Origin: Tilletia caries
Lineage: Eukaryota > Basidiomycota > Exobasidiomycetes > Tilletiales > Tilletiaceae
DNA length: 64,000 nt
Assembly: GCA_032718865.1 (NCBI GenBank)
Contig: JALUTQ010000038.1
Span: 496,001 to 560,000 of the forward strand
Direction: 5' to 3'
Below are positions 9,101-17,993 of this stretch, in pieces. How positions within the stretch are numbered: position 1 is the first letter of the stretch; every line of letters starts with the position of its first letter. Below the pieces are notes generated by a model, which ran no database searches, was not told where the DNA came from, and worked only from the letters and a program-made list of their open reading frames with translations. The position numbers and the translations under genes were made by a program.

Positions 9101-12100
9101 GACCATTGTGAAGGAACATGTCGCCAACGGCTGTGCGCTGCGAGGATGGGCCGGAAACGACCCTAGCCACATCACTGTCATCGGAAAGAAGAAAAGAGTG
9201 ACCGGCGTCGGACGATGGCCATGGCCGCACTGTGACAGAAACGGGCATGTTGAAGCAAGGTAGAAGGTTGAGGTGGAGATAGGGTGGGAGGGCCAGGAAA
9301 GGGAGGAAGCAGACACGCAGAGAGCGCAGCCGATCAGGTGTTGAGGAACGAATCTACTCTCATCACCATGTACTAAACAGCATGTGCTGTCTAGCAAGTA
9401 TGGAAAAGGCAAGAGGTATGAATCGATGTCGAGAGCTAGGTACAGTGAGAAGTGTGATGCGAAGGTGACAGGGAGAGAGAGAGAAGGGTCTCGGCCGAGA
9501 GAAAGAAGAGAGGAAAGTGGAGAAGAAAGGGAAAGAGAAGGAAGGGAGGATATAAGATAAGATAAGATAGATGGCCACGTGGTTAAGCCACGTGGTCCCA
9601 TCTAGCACAAGGAACCAGTCGCTCGAGCAAGAGCTGCAACAGCTTCGAGTCAGCCAGGGTCGACAACTCTCCCAGCCGAGCTCGGACTCCACGATCATCC
9701 AACAACGAGGTCAAGCACAAGACGTTCCAAGATCTAGTCTTGGATTTCCTCTCGGTATGACTCCTTCGCAGCAATTTGCGGCGCAGTCGCCGATCGAGTC
9801 GATGATCTTCCCTCGACCTCAACAACAGCCTCCTGCTACTCCCTACAGTATGCACTTCCCTCAATACCAAACACCGCAGCTTCCTGCTCAACGCTCCGGG
9901 GTTCAGCCGTACATGCGAACTTCAAGACCTCCAGGCCTGTCGGCCGTGACGATGTCCACTCCGGACCGTCCCACTTTTGGTCAACCAAGCGAGCGACAGA
10001 GGGACAAGCAGCGGGCCCAGGATGACGGAGGACCTGGTGGTGGAGAACCCAGTGGTGGGGGTTACGGCGGAGACGGAGATGGAGGGAGAGGACCGGGTGG
10101 TGGACCGGGTGGTGGCGGCAACGGATCTGGAGGCGGCGGAGGTGATGGTGGAGGCCTTCACAGGGAAGATTGGAGGATCGATCGACCGAACCAGCAAGGC
10201 TTTTCCACTCAGAAGGTCCCGAGAGCCACCGACATTGGCAAGTTCGATCCTAAGCGCCGTCGGGCCTTGGCCTTCTGGGTCCGACTCGAACACTTCCGGG
10301 AAGGAGGAGTCTATACTGATGCGGCGATCATCTCGATCCTCCACGGGTGCTTTGAGGGGGAGGCGAATGATTGGTGGGATACGGTCTGGCCTCGTCCCAT
10401 GAACTGGGACGAGTGGCGGGAGACATTCTTCCGACGATGGACCGGCAATCCGAACGTTGTGTCAAAGCGACTCGAGGCGCGACGATTCAAGCCGGAGAAG
10501 GAAACCTTGTCGCAATACCTGTACGACAAGTACTGGCTGGTTGGGGAACAAGGAGTGGCGAGAATGGTCAGCCGATCACATCTCCGAGGAGAGGTTCCTC
10601 GGTTCTCAGTGCCGGAGATACTCCAGCATCGATCCGTCGGGGATCTGCTCGAGATCGTCCACGATGGACTTCCTCCGGACTGGCAAGAGCGAACGTTGGA
10701 TACGCTCGAGAACTCGCCAACCTGGGAGGACTACGTCCAGAAGATGGTTCGCCGAGAAGGGGTGCTGCGGGGTTCGCTTTACCCATCTCGATATGGGTCG
10801 GACTTTCCTGAGGATAGCCCGAGAGAGAAGGAGAGCCGTCCGCGACGAAGGTCAGCCAATCTTCCACGGTCAGTCGGGGGCCGGGGCTTCTTCGTCGGCC
10901 ACGACATCATTCAGACCGCAAACCCCACCAAGACGTTCTGGCCAACGGTCGACTTCCCAGCTGTCCGACACCGAGCGTCAGCAACGTCGGAAAGACCGCG
11001 AGACGGGTGCCTGCTTTCTTTGCCACAAGCCGGGTCATGCGGCGGCCGATTGCAAGTCACACCCGGAGCAGGCGAAGATTGCACGGCGGGTGGAGAAGGA
11101 GTTCGTGGCGAGGGTGTTGGCGGGAAGACAGGAGTCGAGTGAGGAAGATTTGTCTTCTGATGGAGAGGTGCAGAAGCAAGTCCGATTCGACGAAGGGGAG
11201 GACATCAAGGAGGAAGGGACACGATCAGGGAATTCGTCCTCCGAAGACCCTCGATACGATGTCAAGGCGATACGCGTTCGGACCGTTGTCCGACGCCTTC
11301 GGAGCACACAGGCCGATGGACCGGGTCGTCTTCATGAATCAGCCTCTGCATACAAGCTGGCAGTTTGGCTGAATCGAAGCAACGACGTCTATTGCCTCAC
11401 CCCTTTCGAACTCCTCGTCGACTCGGGATCGGAAATCAGCCTGATCTCCACGCAAGCGGCTCGCAAGATTGCCCCCAACGCTGTTTGGCACCCGCCTCAG
11501 CCGATCGAGCTGCACGCGTTCGATGACGGACTGCCCCAGCGGACGAAGGCAGTCGTCATGCTACCTATCGTCTTCGAATGCGAGGATGGAGACCGCACGG
11601 AGATGTGCGAATCTCACGTGGTCGATCGGTGTTCGGATGGTTGGTTGCTGGGAGTCGACAACATCAAGAACTTGGGGATGTTATGTGATCCCACGAGCTG
11701 GACGGTCGAATTCAAGAGAGGGACTCTTCAACAGGCGAACATGTTGTTCCCGGAAGGAGGAGCAGGTGCTGGTAAGTCGAACAAGGACAGTCTTACAATC
11801 TCGAAGGCTGACCTTGATACTATCCACGACGTGCAGAATGAATCGCGAGGACAAGCAACGGTTGACTTGTCGGGCCTAAGTCAGACAGACGACACGATCA
11901 TCGAAGAACTCGAAATCGACATCCCGAGTTCAGAAACGAAGCCTGCTGTTGCGACATCTGCTGCATTGACGTCTGAACAGAGAAAACGTCTGTCTGAGGA
12001 GCTTGCGAAACATAAGGTATGGCCGACGAAGCAGAGACCCATCGGTCTGTACAAGCATGGCGTTTTCGACATCAAGCTCAAGATCGGACAGGAGAACTGG

Positions 12101-15100
12101 ACCCACAGTGAACCTCCTCGACGGACATCACCTGCCCAGAAGGAAGCAATCGACAAGACCTTGAAGGAGCACGATGAAATGGGTCTTTCGGAACCGGGCG
12201 AGAGTCCCTATACGTCTGGGATCGTGCTCGTCCCACAGAAGGATAAGATCCGACTCTGCAACGATTACCGACCTTTGAACTCGGTGACAGAAGACGATCA
12301 ATACTTCCTTCCAGCGACTGACGAGGTTCACGACTGCTTGCATGACTCACATTTCTTCACCATTGTAGATTGTAACAAAGGATATCACCAGTTCGGCCTC
12401 TCCGATCGAGCCCGCCTTCTCCTCGCCTTTGCCACGTATCGAGGAGTCCGGATCTGGAACCGCATGCCATTCGGTCCAAAGAATGCCGTTGCTTTCTTTC
12501 AACGCACTATCGACAAGATCCTAGGCAAGTACCGGCGCAAGTGTGCGATTGCCTACCTCGACGACGTTATCATCTTCTCCCCCGACTTCGACACTCACGT
12601 CCGGGACGTCGGTAACGTATTGAAGGAGCTGGCGGACGCAGGACTAACGATTGCACCGAAGAAGTGTGCTTTTGCTTTCAAATCCCTCCAGGTCCTTGGG
12701 TATCGAGCAACGGAACTCGGCACCATGGTCGACGAGGAGAAAGTGAAGGCGGTCAAGGCCTTACCGTCCCCAACCACAGCTACTGAGGCGCGACGACTAT
12801 TCGCCATGGCGTCTTGGTACAGAAGATTCATTCCCAGGTTTGCGATCTTGGCGAGACCGATGAACGAAGCCATCAATCGACAACCGTTCATCTGGACCAA
12901 GATTGAGGAGGACGCGATGATGAAGATCAAGGAGGCCTTGACGACCCCTCCAATATTGCGAAGAGCCGACTTCAAACGACCGTTCATCCTCGATGTGGAT
13001 GCCTCTGCCGTCGGTTTCGGTGCTGCCTTGATCCAGAAGGACGACGATGGTAAGGAGCATCCGATCATCTTCCTCTCTCGACAAACAAAGGATGCGGAGC
13101 GAAGATACCCGGCTACTCACCTCGAGCTTCAAGCCATTGAGTGGGCCGTGAAGAAACTTCGACACTACCTGGACGGAGGGAAGATGACCGTCAGGAGCGA
13201 CCACAAGGCCTTGCTGTGGCTCTGGAATTTGAAATCATCTGACCTTTCTCACCGACTTCAGAGACTGACTCTTTCTCTAGCACCTCTTCGGGAGAAGATC
13301 AAGATCGAGTACCGCAAGGGTACATCAAACCAGGTGGCGGACGCTCTCTCCAGAGCCCCGGTCGAAGAGGTGGACACGACAAAAGACGAAGTAATGATGC
13401 AAATACCGATCAAAGAAGAAAAAGAACCAGAACAACAAAAGAAGAAGAGCGCATTGGTGGCGACGCTCAATTCCCATTCCCAAACCCTTTCCCAAAACAA
13501 AGTTTCTACCTCTCAGAATGCAGCTTCCCAATCCCTTTCCCAAACCAAACTCTCTACCTCTCAAGATGCAGCTTCAACCAACACAGAATCTCAAGAAATT
13601 CCTACAACGATCAGCAGCTCATTGGCCTTCGGTTCCGACGAGAAGACGAGCTGGGCGAATGCTTATCGACAAGACTCCCATTACCAACGAATCTGGCGAC
13701 GCCTGAACAACAATAACGAGTCTCGTCGACAAACGGAGGATGTTGAGGAGGACATGGGGAACCATGCGGCCAGAGGAAAAAGAGATCGCGTGGGGAGCGA
13801 AGGGTCGCAAGCGAACGAGGAAAAGAAGGAGTTGGATCGAGAAGGGTTGAAGGAGAAGGTCGATGTCGAAGAGAAGGAAGGACTGGGGAAGAAGAAGAAG
13901 GGCAGTCGAGGTTGGAAACGTTTGAAGGACTGGAAGCAGGGTTGGCCGAAGAAGGAGAAAGGTGGACACGATGGGCCGAAGAAGGAGGAGGACGGACACA
14001 ATGGAGGACATGGTCGAGATGATGGGCAGGATTTGGTTGCTGGAGGAAACGAGAAGGAGGAGGTGGTCATTCAGGAGAAGGAGACGTCCCCGATGACTGA
14101 AGGTGCGTCCGGATCGACTCGTCGTCGAAGCCCAAGACTCAAGACAAGTCGAAGGACACGACGCTCGAAGCCACCGACCCAATTCTTCGTTCAGGAAGGC
14201 TTCTTGTTCGAACGAAAGCGGTCGAGTACGGACGAAGTCATCAAGCTATGCGTTCCGGAGGAGAAGATCCCGCTCGTGATCCATGAGTTCCACAACTCAT
14301 CTCGAGCCGGGCATCCTTCCTCACAACGGACGATCGATGCGATGAAGGAAACGTTCACGTTCCCTGACTTCGGCAAGCGGATCAAAGAACACGTCAAGTC
14401 TTGCTTTGAGTGTCAACTCAACAAGACTCGACACCACCTTCCCTATGGGGAATTGCATCCGATCTTCAGCCCGTCGCAAGTCTTCCACACAATCGGGATC
14501 GACTTTGTCACGGGCCTGACTCCAAGCGGCCGAGAACACTACGACTCTATCACGGTCTGCGCCGACAAGTTCTCAGAGTTTGCGTTCTTTTGGCCCTCCA
14601 AGACGACCGACACAGCTTCGGACACTGCACAACGTTTCTTGGAGCGGGCGTACCCTTACACCGGCCTACCACAACGCATCATCTCCGACAGGGACGTGCG
14701 CTTCACGAGCCAGTTCTGGCAAACACTTGTCAAGAAGCTCGACATTCAGCACTCGATGTCGACGGCTTACCATCCTCAGACGGATGGCCAGGTGGAACGT
14801 CTGAACCAACAATTGGCAACGCTACTCCGACACACGGTGGCTCTAGACCAACACGACTGGGCCGAGCGATTGCCGAGCGCCATGATGGCGTACAACCAGA
14901 CCATCCACGAGACGACCAAGCAGCGACCTTACATGCTGGTCTTCGGTCGACTCCCGCGCATCTTCCCCCTTCAATTCTTGACATCAACTCGCCCAGAGAA
15001 GGAGTCTGGACTCTGGAGTAAGGATGCACACGGAGATCTCCGCGGAGATTATCTCCTTTCCGCTGTCTCCGCCGCATCTCCGTGCCGTTTTCTCGGAGCT

Positions 15101-16988
15101 CCGTCTCCTCTCCGCTGTAGCGGCGGAGATGGAGCGGAGCTCCGGCCGCGGAGATGACAGAAATTGGCTTCAGTCGAAATAGAAAAACTCCCTACCCCGT
15201 CAAGATTTTTGTGCTTCTGAAAAAGCATCTCCCTACCCCATCTCCGCGGCATCTACGGCGTAACTCCGCGTCTCCGCCGATAGGTAAAATATTTGGTCAG
15301 AACCACATCTTTGCACAGCTCAAACGTTCCAAAAGCAGTTCAAAGCAGTATAGGAAGTGTCCATAGCGGCTGATATGCACGAGACAAGGCGTTGGGTGGA
15401 TTTGTTCTGATTTCAGACCCTGCTGAGCGATCCGAGACCGAACTGAGACTCCATCCCATTAGAGAAACCCCTTGAGACCCTGTAGTCTGAAGGGGTCTCG
15501 GCAGGGTTTCTTGTCCATCGGCGGAGACGCGGAGTTACGCCGTAGATGCCGCGGAGATGCACATTTTCAAACTCGACTCCGCAACTCCGCCGTTTCTGGC
15601 CTGCTGTGATTCATCTCCCTACCCTGTACATCACGGCGGAAAGGAGATCTCCGCGGAGATTTTCTCATCTCCGGGCCGCGGAGATTTTGTGCAGCGGAGA
15701 TATCTACGCGGAGATTCTCTCCGGCAGGGGTCACGGAGATAATCTCCGCCAAAACAGCGGAGATGGAGTGCATCCTTAGTCTGGAGTGGATCGATTGCTG
15801 TCTCTACATCAGGAGATACAGGAGCGAATTGTCAAGGCTCAAGAGAGACAAAAGCATCAGTACGATGCTCACCACGAGCATTGGCGACCCAGGGAAGGAG
15901 ATTGGGTATGGGTTCGGACCGAGCACTACAAGACGCGCCTCGACCCAACACAACGCTCCAAGATCAAGCTGGGACCCAAACATATCGGTCCTTTCCGCAT
16001 CAAGACCGAAGTAACGGCCGGAGCCTACGAACTCGACACTCCGTCGTGGTTCAAAGGACACAATGTCCTCCCTGTTCAAGCTCTAGAGCCGTTCCTTGGT
16101 GATCCAGCGAAAGTCGTTCCTCGGAAGATCACCGGAGTCGAAGAGGAGGGAGCTCGACCAGAGCAGCGCATCGTCACCTTCCTCGGTCGTCGACCGACGC
16201 AATTCCTTGACGGAGATCGTTACGACTATCTGGTCAAGTGGATTGGCGACATCCAGCCAACCTGGCAGTGCGATCGACGTCTTCCCGGCCTCCATTGGGC
16301 ACGGAAGGACCTTGAGAAGCATCTTCGCCAAGAGCTCAAGATCAACCGTCTGTCGCCTACTCGAGAACTCGTCTTGGATCAGGCAAAGGATCGAGCGAGA
16401 GTTCTCAAGGCACTTGACGAAGGAAAGAAGGAAGACGTTGACGGCTCGGGGACGAGCCTCTCATCTGTGGGGGCGGGTGTAAACTGTAACGGACGGGATG
16501 GAGAAGGGTCGGGTGAACTAGGTGCGGGCTTCGGGATCTGGTGGGGCTGCTTGGAAGGTCGAGACTGATGGTCGATGGGTACCACTGGTGAGGATCGGGG
16601 CGAGATCCACGGTCATGAAGGAGGAATTCCTCGTCTCATTGCTGCGCACGACTTCGACTGTAACGTACACACACTTGAATCCAGACACATTTCCCAATTC
16701 TCATTTACAGACTCGGTTTCTTGTTACAACTATGTACCACTTACTGGATAGCACTCCTCACGACACAACTTTTTGTCCTTTGAGGGTACAAGTTTAGGTT
16801 TGGAATGCAGGCAGTCCGAATAGCATTCGCTCTGAGAATGAATCATGACTGGTCAGTCGTGTGTCGCGACAGAAGCTCCACCCTTGAGATCACAACTATG
16901 TGCCACTTACTTGAGTTTTGGGAGTTTTGGCACACACGACAGTGCACATGGTAGCGATGATCAGGAGGGTGTTGACGAAGAACTTCAT
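6147..16988 (-). CDS. Small secreted cysteine-rich protein, split by a 10.4 kb intronic retrotransposon
   Basis: Three coding exons join in phase 0: 16911-16988 (26 codons), 16745-16831 (29) and 6147-6251 (34 plus TGA), giving 89 residues. Exon 1 encodes a clear signal peptide (MKFFVNTLLIIATMCTVVCA). Exons 2 and 3 each begin (S/N)EC(Y/F)S and each encode a C-x3-C...C-x3-C module (CYSDC/CREEC; CFSSC/CHMKC plus CYGCEPYC), so the mature protein has ten cysteines. Intron 1 (16832-16910, 79 nt) and intron 2 are similar in sequence (both GTAAGTGG...TTCTCAG), so exon plus intron was duplicated. Intron 2 would be 63 nt but contains the Ty3 element 6304-16728 in antisense orientation. Secretion and cysteine richness suggest an effector or antimicrobial-type protein; no family is recognised. 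Whether the long intron is still spliced is unknown. Confidence 0.75.
6304..6547 (+). repeat. 5' LTR of Ty3 element
   Basis: This repeat pairs with 16485-16728, with 243 of 244 positions the same by eye (ACCCGG here, ACTCGG in the other). Confidence 0.93.
6548..6562 (+). promoter_or_regulatory. Primer-binding site of the Ty3 element
   Basis: CT is followed by TGGTAGCTCCGCC immediately after the 5' LTR. The same TGGTAGCTCCGC follows the Copia LTR at 38917, so both elements probably prime from one tRNA. The sequence resembles the 3' end complement of fungal initiator tRNA-Met (inference). Confidence 0.7.
6809..10860 (+). CDS. Gag of the Ty3 element, interrupted by a nested LTR element
   Basis: Translation from ATG 6809 gives a charged coiled-coil N-terminus (EERLEELSRLRTQQ...), then runs into the inserted element at 7143/7144. 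The frame resumes at 9610 in the same phase. The insertion copied AGGAA and otherwise left the codons intact, so the original Gag was continuous. A Gly-rich linker (about 10020-10150) and a gag capsid region (about 10225-10760, with FWVRLEHFREGG and NDWWDTVW) follow. The gag frame then has to shift by +1 between about 10800 and 10870 to reach the zinc knuckle and pol, because the gag frame downstream is not protein-like. The shift could be programmed or a mutation. Confidence 0.8.
7144..7384 (-). repeat. 3' LTR of FHA-like element copy 2
   Basis: This repeat pairs with 9369-9609. It contains TCTCGGCCGAGA (7264-7275) and two E-boxes CACGTG (7351-7356 and 7364-7369), the latter inside a hairpin CCACGTGGTTAAGCCACGTGG. 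Confidence 0.9.
7419..9248 (-). CDS. FHA-like protein of non-autonomous LTR element (copy 2)
   Basis: The 609-residue protein starts at ATG 9248. It aligns by eye with the copy 1 protein at the N-terminus: a YDIFINN segment, then LLQDEDRLHIAS and VKVAYHL, matching CDVLHNG...LRTGDTLHIRS...VRVAY. Spacing and the GD/ED-x-L-H-I turn are what makes an FHA-like fold plausible. The middle is low-complexity Ser/Thr/Pro/Asp-rich. The C-terminal third repeats helices with A-R-R (WTQARRWMQERERL and WMDARRALDVDVL). No reverse transcriptase, integrase or Gag motif is present. Two diverged copies that both keep an uninterrupted frame argue for a selected protein function in the element's life cycle. Confidence 0.6.
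   Translation of the reverse strand: MPVSVTVRPWPSSDAGHSFLLSDDSDVARVVSGPSSQRTAVGDMFLHNGRPYLQAVSENYDIFINNCAEPLPTLRGAVLLQDEDRLHIASQHCSFRDEILLVKVAYHLSPLPQLPDVPSSNSFPATPRYVLPKAANSSTVPCSPTHSTAPSAPSPSARLTSVPTTVLAADTLPSEVQTLPSASSPRQGSLRPRPLLIKQHTDDIVDDCLRRADLLSSPHSSTAISSPSPAFSTTTVISAPCPATDDVTARNYLVRSPPDSAPTSPDTFRYGDFVRASTPYRLCVPPSASHCDRLSTSDAGNRRADDTRVLGIIATSDTYRHLASSGQEVLNDAPSLAVTSVPTSVSVTTSRSTSPSLSPVHNDLANLCLSDTNDAVSSHRPDRPEQPTQYTSAVAAAVREILTRSDTPPSIFPTTDAPVPRATSSVPCPVSSALVALGRVQIAWTQARRWMQERERLSKPSYDSSIHQAIARVFSAWMDARRALDVDVLSPLAATTTGSQSTISTPCVLADSAPEYQPTFRAIKATAPASAQSVLPATDLCQSPVRSTSPSHTPPNHCPDFSLSQIHARYRYSPRHTSPTCFHSRFPLPFLRFLSFLDPDLPALHYFCP
9369..9609 (-). repeat. 5' LTR of FHA-like element copy 2
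   Basis: This repeat pairs with 7144-7384. The single visible difference is TATGGA here versus TATGGC in the other copy. Confidence 0.9.
10830..16568 (+). CDS. Pol of the Ty3 element, interrupted by a MITE
   Basis: Domains in order, by position: zinc knuckle CFLCHKPGHAAADC near 11015-11055; aspartic protease LLVDSGSE near 11411; reverse transcriptase with YLDD at 12554-12565; RNase H with DVDAS near 12995; integrase zinc-binding H-H-C-C near 14285-14415; integrase DDE core with GIDFVTG, SDRDVRF and the Glu of GQVERLN (about 14500-14800). A MITE interrupts the frame at 15019. Coding resumes near 15786 with the integrase C-terminal region (GDWVWV...GPF) and a chromodomain-like segment (YDYLVKWIGDIQPTW, about 16215-16270). 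The frame runs to a stop at 16568, inside the 3' LTR. The MITE plus an extra 7-bp tandem copy breaks the frame, so this copy is defective. Confidence 0.88.
15019..15778. mobile_element. hAT-like MITE in the integrase gene
   Basis: The 760-bp element has terminal inverted repeats TAAGGATGCAC, matching the hAT-type YARNG start. It is flanked by near-identical 8-bp duplications CTCTGGAG (15011-15018) and GTCTGGAG (15779-15786). Subterminal regions contain many direct and inverted copies of CGGAGAT/ATCTCCG. A further inverted repeat of about 44 bp lies inside (15237-15283 against 15515-15560). No transposase ORF is present. The host pol frame is restored only if the element and a neighbouring 7-bp near-repeat (TCTGGAC, 15005-15011) are both discounted. 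Confidence 0.75.
16485..16728 (+). repeat. 3' LTR of Ty3 element
   Basis: This repeat pairs with 6304-6547. It is preceded by the G-rich polypurine tract at about 16468-16480. Confidence 0.93.
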
Positions 16989-17007
16989 GCTTGTCGGTGT
17001 GTGAGAT

Positions 17008-17117
17008 CTGCGTCAGAGTAGCGGGATTAGGTGTCAACTGTCAGTCTAAATACAGGGCGTGGTAGACATAGCTCGCAGTGAAGGACTAAATCATCCTTCC
17101 TCAGTGTACATACTCAC
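17008..17117 (-). other. Probable 5'-UTR intron of the cysteine-rich gene
   Basis: On the minus strand GTGAGTATGT begins at 17117 and a CTGACGCAG acceptor ends at 17008, 20 bases before the ATG at 16988. The upstream exon would run from about 17118 toward the TATA box. This is a splice prediction only. Confidence 0.55.
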
Positions 17118-17225
17118 CAAAGGTCTGGTAGGTTAAAGTAGTGGTGATGTGTGCGAATGGGAGGGAAAGGAAGGATGGTGTGTGATGGGACTCAACAAGA
17201 AGACGAGCAGAGGATGAGAGGTGTG

Positions 17226-17231
17226 TTTATA
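17226..17231 (-). promoter_or_regulatory. TATA box of the cysteine-rich gene
   Basis: TATAAA on the minus strand lies about 110 bp upstream of the predicted first splice donor. The LINE insertion starts about 20 bp further upstream, so the core promoter is kept but the upstream elements have been displaced. Confidence 0.5.
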
Positions 17232-17254
17232 GGAATGTGCGAGGAAGGTGGCGA

Positions 17255-17914
17255 TGATTTTTTTGAATTCATACACTGACCCAGGCCGTAAAGGCCTATG
17301 CAGGGGGAGATGGGGGGGTTACTAAAACATGGGGCATGATCCGCCGTAGCGGGAGGTGATGGTGGTGTGTGGGTTTGTCGTTGGGGTGATTGCTGCGCAT
17401 TGCCAAAGTTGCAGTCCCGGCGACCGCTAATTCCTTCCTCCTTGCTTCCTCCTCACATTGCTCCGCTCCAATAACTCCATCCAAACCTTCCACTTCGCAC
17501 TCCGTCCCAGTCCTCCACTCCACCCGTCTCCTACTCACTCCCCTTCTCCGTTCCCCGCCCCTGCTCCCGCGTCCGGGTTGGGGGTCTCCTCCTCTCGGTA
17601 GCAATCGAATCTTGCTGCTGCCACTCGGAGCGCCTCTCTGGCCATTCGGCTGTCGTTGAGGAGACTAAAAAGAGACTGTGCCTTCTTCCAGCCCACCTCC
17701 CGAAGGAGGTGCGCCCGCTGGGACTTATTGATCCCACACGCAAACATGACGTGCTCCCGTGTGTCGCGCCGGTGGCATCGTACGCAGAGCGGAGATGCCT
17801 TAACCTTTCGCCAGCATAGGTAGTCGTTTGTACCGAGGTGATTGGTGCGAAGTTGCGCCAGGAGAGAGCTGAGGGGTCGTGAGAGTCCCTTGTACAGCTT
17901 CCTGGTCTTGCCGG
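17255..17914 (-). mobile_element. 5'-truncated LINE (non-LTR retrotransposon) 3' fragment
   Basis: The minus strand from 17913 to 17535 translates as the C-terminal end of a LINE ORF2: LLAQLRTNHLGTNDYLCW, then the tail zinc motif C-x2-C-x7-H-x4-C (CVRCHRRDTREHVMFAC). A 3' untranslated region ends in a short A-run (17258-17264 on the minus strand). A 12-bp target duplication, read on the + strand as GGAAGGTGGCGA, flanks it (17243-17254 and 17915-17926). Truncation leaves no reverse transcriptase. It inserted immediately upstream of the TATA box of the cysteine-rich gene. Confidence 0.8.
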
Positions 17915-17993
17915 GGAAGGTGGCGACTGGCGACTGGCGGATCTATGTATCATTGAAGCAGAAATTAGGGAGACACTGATTCGTTTAGACAAA

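Larger units (their letters stand above)
7144..9609 (-). mobile_element. Non-autonomous LTR retrotransposon encoding an FHA-like ORF (copy 2)
   Basis: The 241-bp LTRs (7144-7384 and 9369-9609) differ at one position by eye, start TGTACTAA and end CTAGCACA. The target duplication is AGGAA (7139-7143 and 9610-9614). The minus-strand primer-binding site TGGTGATGAGAGT after the 5' LTR is the same 13 bases as in copy 1. The interior holds one 609-codon minus-strand ORF and no polymerase or integrase. It is nested in the gag gene of the Ty3 element. The LTRs are related to, but clearly diverged from, those of copy 1, so these are two subfamilies that are both recently active. Confidence 0.9.
6304..16728 (+). 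mobile_element. Ty3/gypsy LTR retrotransposon with two nested insertions
   Basis: The 244-bp LTRs (6304-6547 and 16485-16728) differ at one position by eye, begin TGTAAC and end GTTACA. The 5-bp target duplication is ACTAT (6299-6303 and 16729-16733). The primer-binding site TGGTAGCTCCGC starts two bases after the 5' LTR, and a G-rich polypurine tract (GTGGGGGCGGG) precedes the 3' LTR. The domain order is gag, zinc knuckle, protease, reverse transcriptase, RNase H, integrase and a chromodomain-like tail, which defines a chromovirus-type Ty3 element. Removing the nested LTR element (7144-9609) and the MITE (15019-15778) leaves about 7.2 kb. It is inserted in an intron of the minus-strand cysteine-rich gene. 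Confidence 0.93.

Noticed and set aside
15020..15777. A 3-bp (AGT) target duplication for the element in Ty3 pol
   Set aside because: The flanks also match over 8 bp with hAT-type TAAGG ends, which explains the borders better than a 3-bp duplication.
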